Below are positions 35,101 through 47,100 of a DNA stretch of 64,000 bases, piece by piece. The notes under the pieces are model-generated. The model made no database searches. It saw only the letters and a list, made by a program, of their open reading frames with translations, and was not told the origin of the DNA. The DNA lies in the NCBI GenBank assembly GCA_030847615.1, contig JAUMIR010000003.1:28022501-28086500 (forward strand). Reading direction: 5' to 3'. A program made the translations under genes and the position numbers. Numbering within the stretch: position 1 is the stretch's first letter; every line of letters starts with the position of its first letter. This DNA is from Gambelia wislizenii. Taxonomy: Eukaryota > Chordata > Lepidosauria > Squamata > Crotaphytidae.

Positions 35101-38100
35101 GGGAGGAGGCTGTGCTGCCTCTCCCCGGCCTTCCTAAGTAGATGCCGGGGTTTGCATCTCCAGAGCCTGCTTAGAAAGGCCGGGGAAGGCAGCAGGCGGG
35201 TGGGGAGGTGGCTGTGCTGCCTTTCCCCGGCCTTCCTACGTGGACGCTGGGGCTTTTGATCCCTAGAGCCCGCTTAGAAAGGCTGGGGAAGGCTGGGGAA
35301 GGCAGCGGGTGGGTGGGGAGGAGGATGTGCTGCCTCTCCCCGGCCTTCCAAAGCGGACGCCGGGGCTTTGGATCCCTAGAGCCCGCTTAGAAACGCCAGG
35401 GAGGCAGCGGGCAGGTGGGTGAGTAGGTGGGCGGGTGGGGAGGAGGCTGCGCTGCCTCTCTCCGGCCTTCCTAAGCGGACACCGGGGCTTTAGATACCCG
35501 GAGCCTGGTTAAAAATGCTGGGGAAGGCAGCAGGCGGGCGGGTGAGTAGGTGGACAGACTAGTGGGTCGGTAGGAAGGCGGATGCGCTGCCTCTCCCTGG
35601 GATTCCTAAGTGGACGCCAGGCCTTTGGCGCCCCGGAGCCTGCTTAAAAAGGCTGGGGAAGGCAGCGGGCAGGCAGGTGCGTAGGCGGGTGGGCGGGTGG
35701 ATGGAGAGGAGAATGTGCTGCCTCTCTCCGGCCTTCCTAAGTGGACGCCGGGGCTTTAGAGCCCTGGAGCCTGCTTAGAAAGACCGAGGAAGGCAGCGGG
35801 CAGGTGGGTGAGTAGGCGGGCGGGCGAGTGGGCGGGAGGGCGGGTGGGGAGGAGGCTGCCCTGCTTCTCCCCGGTCTTCCTAAGTGGATGTCGGGGCTTT
35901 GGAGCCCCAGAGCCCGCTTAGGAAGGCCAGGGAAGGCAGCGGGTGGGCGGGCGGGTGAGTAGGCGGGCAAGTGGGTGGGCAGGTGGGGAGGAGGCTGTGC
36001 TGCCTCTCCCCAGCCTTCCTAAGCAGACGCCAGGGCTTTGGAGCCCTGGAGACCGCTTAAAAAGGCTGGTAAGGCAGCGTGCAGATGGGTGAGTAGGCGG
36101 GCGGGCGGGTGGGTGGGTGGGGAGGAGGATGCGCTGCCTCTCCCTGGCCTTCCTAAGCAGACGCCGGGGCTTTGGAGCCCCGGAGCCTGTTTAGAAAGGC
36201 CGGGGAAGGCAGCGGGTGGGCAGGTGAGTAGCAGGCGGGCGGGTGGCCCCGGAGCCCGCTTAGAAAGGCCGGGGAAGGCACTGGGCAGGTGGGTGAGTAG
36301 GCGGGCGAGTGGGTGGGCGGGTGGGGAGGAGGCTGTGCTGCCTCTTCCCTGCCTTCCTAAGCGGACGCCGGGGCTTTGGAGCCCCGGAGCCCGCTTAAAA
36401 ATGCTGGGGAAGGCAGCGGGCGGGCGGGTGAGTAGGCGGGACAGTGGGCGGGTGGGTGGGATGGAGATTGCGCTGCCTCTCCCCACCCTTCCTAAGCAGA
36501 CGCTGGGGCTTTGGATCCCCGGACCCCGCTTAGAAAGGTCGGGAAAGGCGGGTGAGTAGGCGGGCAAGTGGGTGGGTGGGTGGGGAGGAGGCTGCGCTGC
36601 CTCTCCCTGGCCTTCCTAAGCCGACTCTGGGGCTTTAGAGCCCCGGAGCCCGCTTAGGAAGGCCGGGGACGACAGCAGGCGGGCGGGTGGGGAGGAGGCT
36701 GCACTGCCTCTCCCCAGCCTTCCTACACGGACGCCGGGGCTTTGGCGCCCCAGAAAGACCGGGGAAGGTAGCGGGTGGGTGTCTGCCTTCCACTCCCCGG
36801 CCTTCCTGAGTGGACTCCAGGGCTTAGAAGCATCGGAGTCTCTTCAGGAAGGCCGGCGAAGGCAGCGGGTGGACGGGAGGGAAGCTGCCAGGCCTCTCCC
36901 CGGCCTTCCTGAGGGGACTCCAGGGCTTAGAAGCCTCAGCGTCCCCTCAGGAAGCCTGGGGAAGGGGGAGGGAGGGAGGGAGGCTGCCAGCCCTGCCCCT
37001 CCCCTCCCCTCCCCTCCCCCCGGCCTTCCTGAGCAGACTCTGGGGTTTTGAAGCCCCTGAGCAGAGTCTGGAAGGCCAGAGAAGGCGCAGGCAAGAGGTT
37101 GCCGTGCCTCTCGACAGCCTTCCCTAAGGGGCTGGGGCTAAACTGCAAATAATCAAAACTGTGAATGTGAAAGCCGCGAATGTGGAGGGGCAACTGTACT
37201 AGTCATGTTTTGACTGGGCAGAAAGATGTAAGGGTGTTTGATGGGAAAGATGCAAAAAAAATGAGCCATATGTCTAAAGTGTCGGACATCTTGTTCAGAA
37301 TATTTGTGAAAGCCATCTAAATATTGCTATCACAGCAGTTAGTCCTGTACTAGATTTTCTTTAAAGTATTTTAGACTATTTAAGATATGCTGAACAGTGG
37401 ATGCTATATTTTGCAAATTGGTCCAAAATATTGAGAGAGATTGCTTCTGAAAATATGCTCATGTCAGGTATCATGTCATTTACAAAAATATTTTTGGTAA
37501 TTATAAGATGAAGAAAAGCATAATGCATTTAAGTGCAGTTCCCACATAATAAAGTGTATGTCTTGTACAAGATAAAGTTAAAAATATTCCTTAGGCTCAC
37601 AATGATTGGGATTTCAGAAATGAATTTCATAGAACTTTGGTCATATTTTAGGAAATTGTCAGGCAGTTAGAATATTTTATAAGCTAGAATGCTGATATTT
37701 ATAAGGAGGAATATCTTATATACTGTATTCCTCTAACCCTACTCTGCTATCTTAGCATCTGTCCACTATGTTACATTCTCAATACCAGTGAAGTGCTTGA
37801 CAGGGCAGTGGACTGTGTATGTAGAATGTTCCACACAGCACCACTTCCTCCTCTGACTCTTTTTGATCCACTTGCTCAATCAGATAAGGTAATTCACAAT
37901 GGTTTTGCTCTACACACAGAACTTTTCAAATGTCCTTTCTACACTTTCTGTCTAGTATGTCAACATTGCTGCACCACTCTTAGGTATAAGTGGTTCCTAA
38001 ACATTCTGATAGCTACCTTCCTCATTCTCTTTCAGTATGCTTATTTTGAGTCTTTAAAACCAGTAAAAGTTGATCAGCTTTCAAAGGCTTTCTAACTTCA

Positions 38101-41100
38101 CACTGAATACAGTAGGACCACCGTATCCACTGATTCATTATCCACTGATTTAGTTAGCCACGGTTTCAGTTTCAGCACAGCTACCATAGAGTCTTCCTAG
38201 AAAATGTGTCCTGTAGCCATTTTCTAGGTCCGCCAAGGCAACTATATGGTATTTTAAACCGGAAGTCCCATTATTTTCAATGGTGTTCGCTATTATCCAC
38301 AGATTTTGTTATCCATGGGGGGGCCCAGAACCAATCCGCCGCAGATACAGGGGTCCTACTCTATTTAGTATCTTGGAAAAAAGAATACCTCCCAAGTTGC
38401 CCTTGGCTCAGCTGCTCCGTTTTTACACCATTGAAGTTAACAGGGTCTCTGTGCCATACAATTGATTGGTTGGGGACAAAAGGAACTCCTTGTATTCTAC
38501 ATTTCAACATTTACAGATGGCTGCTGTACATTCAACACCAAAGGACTTTGGAGTTGTAATGGTTCAGTTAATGGTCTTTGAGCTTTTTCCCAGAAAGGAG
38601 CACAAACTCTTTGTTCCCATAGTTTTATCAAATTAGTTAAAAAATACATGGGTGAGAGCCTGTTGAATACCTACACTGACACAATTATGCTAGTGTAAGA
38701 TGCAGCATGCTGGCAGCAGGATTAAATAGGCCATTGCCACAAAGTAAGGAAGATTGATACATTGTGGTGGTTGTTAGGAGACAGTGCTATCTCCAGGTAG
38801 CCTATTTCTCCCATGCCTTCCTTGGTGGAAGTGGGGTTTCCTCAGCTAAAAGTGTTTTGGGAAGGCTGGCTTGCAAAATCACTTCTCCTATGACGAAATC
38901 ACCTCTTCTAGAGAATCGAGACTTAGTTGTGCTCAGAGTAGATCAGTTAAACCTTGGGGCAATTTAGCCATGCCTCGCATAAGTCTCATTGATTTTTCTG
39001 ATTCTAATCAAGAAGTCTGGATCTGAGCCAATGCTTATAAAAATGAACTCAGTAAAGTAACCTGTTCACCCTTAGTTTAGAAAGTAAATGTGATACTGCT
39101 TCTTCATCTGTTTAAAATTCAAACTGGCTTTGCCACAAACTTTCTGCAGGCAGATAGGGACTATGTTTTTCTTAATAGAAATGACATTGTAATTTGTTTT
39201 CTTTCACTTTGGGGTCAAATAATGATAAGCAATTTAATAAATGTAGACCAAAATCCTGTACACATTTAATTCAATAGGGCTGACCTCTGAGAAGACGTGT
39301 GGCCTTGCTCTCTTGCTTTTATGTCCTTAATTTATTTTTCTTAGGTGTGCTTGGAGTGTGGAGAAGACTACTGTCCTACCTGCTTTGCCAGAGTACACCA
39401 GAAGGGGGCTCTAAAGCTCCACAGAACAACTTCTTTGCAGGTATAGTATATTCCCCCCTTCCCAGGTCCTGTTCTTATAATCGTAATACCTTTCCTTCTC
39501 AAAAAAGAACATTTAAGCAATTCTAGCAGTCCTCTTCATTGTCATGTGTAGAATGTTTTGTTAGGATGGGATCATGTTCTACATTTATTCTTACTGGAGT
39601 TATTGATATAGAAACAATCACAGCACAGTAGAGAAACCAGAGAACAAACTGGAAATGAAAGTCATTTCATTTTAAAGCTTCCCATCTTTATTCAGCTAAT
39701 GCAAATAATTATCATTGCTTGCAAATGCTTGAAATAACCATATTTTTGTTTGCTTTTGCTGTATGGTTGCAGTTCTCAGGCAGTAGTCTGGTCAGTTGAG
39801 GATTTTGTCACAGTGGCTCAGCAGGATGGCAGAAATCTCTAACATAGTAATTTTTTCAATGTGTGAAAGGGACAAGGCTTTGTATCAATTTCTGAGCTCC
39901 TGTGTTCAGTTAAAGCATTTAGTTTACATAGTTTAGATGAGGGATGGGAATTGTGCAGCCTTCTCTCTGTTGTTGGATTGTACCTCTGAGCATCCTGAGT
40001 CACTATAGCCAGTTGTGAGGAATGCTGGAAACTGTAGTTCAAAAACATCTAGAGGGTTGCACAATTCTCATGCCTAGCTTAGGCTGCCTTGCTATTAGGA
40101 TGCTTTATTTATAGCTGGGTTTGTCTTTCAAAGCACCATCCAGCTCCTTTATGAGATTAGTCACCAGTTAATTTGGTAGTGCAGGGATTTTGCTGTGCAG
40201 TTTCTTGTGCCTTACTTTTTTCTGTCTTTACCCCAAACAGTCAGCACATAATGTAACTTACTGTATATGTGATATTTTCTTTGATATAGTGAAGGCTCCT
40301 GTGTATGCTACCACAGCTGCATGCAGAGTAGCACTTTGGAGTAACAGCTGTATGCATGATTTGAGACATGTCTAATTTGTCATTTTAGACTTGTGATTTT
40401 AGGAACTGGAATTTTAACTGTTTTTATGTCATCGTCGTTGTCATCATAATCATCATCATCTTTATTTCCAGTCAACAAATCATTAAGTTAGTGATAGGCC
40501 CAAAGTTGTATGCTTAGGACACAGTAGGTTGGATCCAGACATAGTCATGATCAGAATGGAACCATTCATTTCAGTGGGTCTTTTGTAGGTATGATTAAGT
40601 CCAACCCATTGTTTCTAACAGTGAAAAACAAATATTAGGATGAGATAGATATTTGGGAAGATTATGCTGTATCTCCTTTGGGAATAGATTTGGAACTATT
40701 TTTGCTATTAGATTTGTTAACTTCCTGTGATGATGGAGGGTTACTTCAGTTCCCATCATCCTGCAGGTTCAGCGATTATCTGCAAGCTCAGCTATCAGGT
40801 AAAGAAAGGGTTAACCAGAGTTGGGGGGTAAAGGGATACCTCCGGAGTCAGCATCAGAATAATGTCAGATCACCAGAGATAGGACAGCCAGTCACAGGCT
40901 GACAGAGGGACAATTTGAAAAAGGCATAAATGCTTCGTACAGCCATGAGGCAGAGAGTTGAACAAAGAGAGAAAAGAGGGCCCTGAGATGGACACCACAT
41001 CTTAGAGAAAGAGAAGAACAATTGGACTTTGAAATGGAGGTCTCATGTCTCCGAGACCCCAACACCTGATCAGATAAAGGAATGCCTTGGGGATGGGCTC

Positions 41101-44100
41101 ATTTCAGGCAGAGATGAACAAAGACTGGACTTCATAGAGTGTGAGTAGATTTTTAGGGAAACATTTTAGCCAGTTGCATTAGGAGGTTATGTTTTATTTC
41201 CTTTGGCTGAATGAATAATTCACTTTTAGTACTTCTGTTACTCCTAAGATGAACCTGAAGAAGGAGGCACCTTCTTCATGAGAGATTTGCATGATTTAAG
41301 CCTTGCTTGAATAAATAAGTTTCTTTTTTCTGTCTTCAAAGCTAACTTGTCACATGCCTATTCTCGGTCATTGCGGTTCTTTCTGTCCACTTCTGGGTGG
41401 AAGGGAGGGATGGTAATAACTCTGAAGTGGCAGAGTGTTCCCAAGTTCTCCGTGGTCTTCTCTTGGACCATGTGTAAAGGTGGTGCGATTGAAGAGATGG
41501 TGGCGGCATATTGAAGAGAGATATAGCTCGGAGGAACTTCCAGGCTAGAGGAATCCTAAGAGTGTGTCTCGGAGGGAACAGCTTCAGGGATTCTCAGGCT
41601 AGAGAACTCTTGAACTGAATCACAAAGGCAGTCTTGCCTCGCAGGCCTCTGTGCATGGGTGTGCGAGCACGCACACAGAGGCAAGAGGCCTTATGACACC
41701 TTCCCCCCACACTTGCTTTTCTTTTTTTTCCCTTTTTTTCTTGTTTCTTGTTTTTTCTTCTTCTTCTTCTTCTTCTTCTTCTTCTTCTTCTTCTTCTTTT
41801 TTTTTTGCATGTCACAGTGTGATCCGACTGGAGGCTTTAAGCTGTTATTCTATCCTCCTGTCCCAGAAATACCTATTTGTGATCAATTCTTCTTTGCATT
41901 ATTTCAGACTTATATCGACCATTCTTTGATGCAGTTTCTTATTCCAAATACGTTCACTTTTTGTAACAAATGAATGACAGCTAGCCACTTGGCCAAAACT
42001 GATTCTTGTACTTTATTTGTTTTTTGCTATTTGTTGCCAGAAACAAAACTTCAAAAGTATCTAAAGATGCTTTCATGTCTGTAAGAAAGGGTGAGAACAG
42101 ATGTACAAAGACAGAAAGACAAAATCTAAAAGGCAGTGGAGTAGAGAATGTCAGCTGCTGAACATACCAGGCAATGAAATGCAAAGCTATTAGACTGCCT
42201 CTTTATAACATAAAAGAGTATTCACTAATTCCTGCAGAAGTGTTAGTGAATTTATGTAGTGTGTTACTTAGGCTGTTGATTCTGCTGGAGCATCTGTTTG
42301 GAGTACTGATCTCCAAAGCATAGAGGAGCAATTACTAGTGGTTCAGGTATATCATCTGCCTCATGGATATGCAATACAAGTCTCTATCTTTTTTTTTAAG
42401 CGCATCATTAAAGAAGCTGCATGTAGAAGTGTCTCAAATATTCTCCAGTTTTTATATATGCATATGTGTGCATATACATGTGTAGAAAGTAGCGATTTTT
42501 GTGGAAAGATACCAAACAGTATTTTGTATCAGGGTGTACTTTTAAAAATCCCATTTGTGTTACTGATTTGGCACATATTCTGCTCCTTTAAGTCATAGTT
42601 TTTAGGGCTGGGGATGTTCTCTGGAAGCATACTCACTGTCTTTCACTTATGTTCTGAGACGCATTTAGTTATTTCCTGGTTCAGTCAGACCAAAGTTAGT
42701 CATTATATCTGATCCAGCATGCTGGGATGTGTTTGCCCTCCAGATCAACATAGAAAATCCCTCTTTGAAGCTACCTTGCCAGGCAGGTTTGAAGAGTGCA
42801 AATAATAAAAAATATATAGTGCCACATGTGAGAAAACCAGGAAGTAACTAATTGAATCTGAGTGTATGAGGGGAGGAAGAAGTGGGATGAAGGACCAATC
42901 AAGATTGGTGGGTGGGGTTGAGAATATATAGCATGTGAACAAATACCAAATAAAATTTTTGAATAATTTTTTGAATAATTTTGCAAATACTGAAATATAT
43001 GTTGATGGCATCTACATTTTTTTTTACTCGAACAGAAAATCCAGAAGCTTGTGTTGATATGCTTATGTACTCTTTGCTTTGTTTTGAGTTCAGCATGTGA
43101 CTTCTTTTTGTCCCTAGGCAAAAACATGTGTCCCAATTAGGAAACTTGAAGCTGCACAGCACTTCCTGAAAACAGTCTATCATGAGCAGTCTAATGGCTG
43201 GATAAATAATGGGCAAAAGAAAGAAACCAGGGATATGTTAGAAGATATATTAGACCTTCCAGCACCTTTATCAAAAATGCCAACATGTAATATTCAGGTA
43301 ATCCAAGACATCTGTTGTCAGAAGTGTTGTGTGCTAGAAAGTTCAGTAGATTTCTGTCATATATACAACCCAAATTGGCCTCTTAATTTATTTAGGAGTC
43401 CAGCTGAGAGTAAACATATTTAATCTTTAGCAAAGGGGCAAAAACCAGTTTATTATTTTTTTAATTAAAGTATTTATATCCTGCCCTATATCTGAAGATC
43501 TAAATGCACATGACTATTGTATAAGTAGGTAGAGAGCTTATAAAGCACCTGATTTGCATTCAGAAGTCCCCTGCTTCAGACCTTGTCATCTCGAGCAAGA
43601 GATAGATCTCAACCTCAATATGAGGGTAGAGAGTATTGAGCTAGATAGACTAGTGCTCTGACTTGTTGGCATCACTTATTATGGAGGTGGCCCCCTCTTT
43701 GCACACCTTTTTGTTTTAAAAATTTGAAATTGTGCAAAATTGGATGCAGTATGATCAAAGAGAACTTTCTTAATATAGTCTTGAATTGTAATGGACCATC
43801 ATAGGTGTGTTCTGGAAGGCTTGTTATAAAACATTTCAGTTTAAAATCCTGATTTGTTTAATTTGGGAAGCTTTATGTAACATATCAGTATATAATATGC
43901 TGAGGTTTTTTTTTGTTTGTTTCAAGAATGTTTGTGACTTAATATATATTGGGATGTTGGGACCTTCTTGTTCAAACAGGCCTTCACCCTTGGCTGACTG
44001 GGGTGGAGTGATGTGCAATTGGATGTGCTGTTTTCAGTATGTAATATATATTTTAGGTATTTTAATTGTTTTAATGTTCAGTGTTTTAAAAGTAATGTTT

Positions 44101-47100
44101 CAATTGAATGTCTGGTTTAATGCATTTTTAACTTTCATACTCCATATTGCTTTAGTTTTAATTTATATTGTAAGCTGCTTTGAGTCCCATTTGAGAGAAA
44201 AGCAGGCTATATATCAAATAAATAAATATGTTTAAAACTCTTATTTCATTTAATCCAAATCAATTTTTGAATTTAATTCAGGAAGATTCTACAGTACCTT
44301 CTTCTGAGATTAGGTGTGAGAGCCAGAGTGGTGGCTCTTTATTTCATGGTACCTTTGATGAGGAAGAATCAGCAAAGTCTTTTCAGGAAGCTCTAAATCA
44401 ATGGAGAAGTGGAAATTATTCTCAAAAATCTAAGGAAGAACGTTCCTGTCAGGTTGGTTCAGGTATGGCTTAATAATTGCTAAGTAATATTTGAAAGGAA
44501 AGATACATACATCTGTTTTGTTCAGATACACATTGTAAATGGTCAAAAGGAAAAAAAAATGGAGCAGTATCTCAGATGTATATGTTGACAGCCACCCACA
44601 TGTCACTATAGATATTCATTGGACTATGTCCAAAAAAGTGTGGGAACAGATACTGTATTTTCCAGCGTATAAGACGACTGGGCGTATAAGACGACCCCCA
44701 ACTTTTCAAGTTAAAATACAAGTTTGGGATATATTTGCCATATAAGACTACCCCTCTTCCAACGCACACCAAATAAAAATTAAAAAAAAAAATCAGATTT
44801 GATTTCCCCCCACCAAGGTAGCCACACCTCTGTGCTTCCCCAACCCCAGATGGGGCTCGCCAGCCCCATCATGGGTTGGAGAGGCATGGGAGGTGGCTGG
44901 CAAGCCTCTCCCCACCCAGCCAGCCAAACCTCCACGCTAGCCAGCCCCATCGTGAGTTGGGGAAGTGCAGAGGATTGGCTGGCTGGCTGGGGAGAGGCTT
45001 GCCAGCCACCTCCCGCGTCTCTCCAACCCATGATGGGGCTAGCCAAACCTCCGTGCTTCCCCAACTCACAATGAGGCTGGCTAGCCCCATCCCAGGTTGG
45101 AGAGATGTGGGAGGTGGCTGGCAAGCCTTTACCCACCCAGCTAGCAAACCCTCCGTGCTAGACAGCCCCATTGTGAGTTGAGGAAGTGCAGAGGTTTGGC
45201 TGGCTGAGTGGGGACAGGCTTGCCAGCCACCTCCCATACCTCTCCAACATGCGATGGGGCTAGCCAAACCTCTGCGCTTCCCCAACTCGCGATAGGGCTA
45301 GCTAGCCCCATTGTGGGTTGGGGAGGCGCGGGAGTACCCTGCGTATAAGACAACCCCAGACTTTTGAGAAGATTTTTCTGGGTTAAAAATTCATCTTATA
45401 CGTTGGAACATACAGAATCTGTTATGGGGCATGAAAATAATGATATCTCACTATCCTGCTGGTCTGGTGGAGACTCAGGGAGCTAGCCTACATTACCTGT
45501 ATGCAGTTTGTTTCCACAAAGTGTGCCCCTCTGTATCCACAGATTCCACTATCCACAGCTTGAAAATATTCCCCCAAAAAAGAATTCCAAAAAACAAACC
45601 TTAATTTTGCCATGTTTTATAAGAGACACCATTTTACTATGCCATTTTATATAATGGGACTTGAGCATCCATGGATTTTGGTATCCACTGTGTGTGTCCT
45701 GGAACCAACCCCCAGCGGATTTTAAGGGCCCGCTGTATTGCATTTATAGGAGTTATATTTTATATCAGAAAATATTACTATTCTAAATTACTTTCTTTGT
45801 GTGTTTAATTCCATTAGTTTTCTCATTGACAAAATTTTGTATGAGGGTACCAGTGTTAGTCTGTTACATTTGATGAAGTGAGCTGGAGTCCATGAAAGCT
45901 TATGCCAATACAGCTTGTTTGTCTTTATGGTGCCACAAGTCTGCTGTTCCATTTCTTCTGCTAGAGCTCTAGAGTTATTTGACTGGTAGCTAATCCTTTT
46001 CTTTGTGTTATAGAAAATTCAGGTACTTGTCAGGTGCAGACAAGTCCTCCAGTTGTGAAAAAACCTATTGAAATTGAATTCAAAGAAGATAGTTTGAAAT
46101 ATATGGAAAGATTATTGATTAAGAAGCATAGAAGGTATTCATTTTTGGATTTCTGAAATACATGAGGGAACTGTATTTTCTAATATAATTGCCTGTTTAA
46201 AATAGTATTTTCATAGTATCTATGCAATAATGTTTGAAAGTTCTCCTTTCAAGTATTACTGATGTAAAAAGCTTATTGGAAATGACATGATAGATGTTAT
46301 GAAATCTCATGGTATTATGTTACCAATATAATGTGATGAAGAATTTTAATATAACTAGCTAGCAAGAAATTGCACTTTGTGTGTTAAGTAGAAAGAAGAA
46401 AATTATTTGAATGCATTTTGTTGTTGTTGGGAAGAACTAAGGGTTTCTTTCTTTCTAATGTAGTTCAGTACACTATGACTGAAAGTACATTATGACTGTA
46501 GTTCAGTACATTATGACAGTTCTTACTGGTTAAGAACTGAAAACACTCAACTGCTTTTAAAAATAACTGGACTGTGAATAGCTGGAATCTGTAAAGACAA
46601 AATTACTAACAATACAATAATAAGACTGCAATTCTTACACCTTTCTTTTTTGCTTTTCTAGATCTCCAGTTGATAAACTACCAGATAGAATTATAGCAGA
46701 TGAACTGGAACTTGAAAAATCATTGATAAATGAAACTCATGATAATTTGATTGGAGAAGATGAAGATGAAGATGAAGATGAAGATGTAGCAATTGCTCGT
46801 TTTTCAGGTTGGGAAGCCTTCTCAGTACATTATAGAGCATGTTATTATCTCCAATAGACAAACATTTAAAGAATCCCATTGGTTAATTGGTCTTTTGGAA
46901 GAATGAAAAATGGGGCTCACTGAGCTCCCAGGATATAACACACTGCACAATTTGCAAAACAAGATCATACTACAGCATAAAACTAAAGATTTGCAGTGGT
47001 ATGGAAAACTGGAATGTAGGGTACAGTAATCATACAACTGTTTTACCCTTTGCCTAGAAAAGAAAAAAAAATCAAACATTTAACAGAACCCATTTTGACT

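Noticed and set aside
34056..37193. Many 60-180-codon frames in the GC-rich region
   Set aside because: All lie inside the hairpin array and repeat the same residues; no start context or domain.
41659..41973. 104-codon frame with poly-Phe
   Set aside because: Translation of the TTC microsatellite and T-run.
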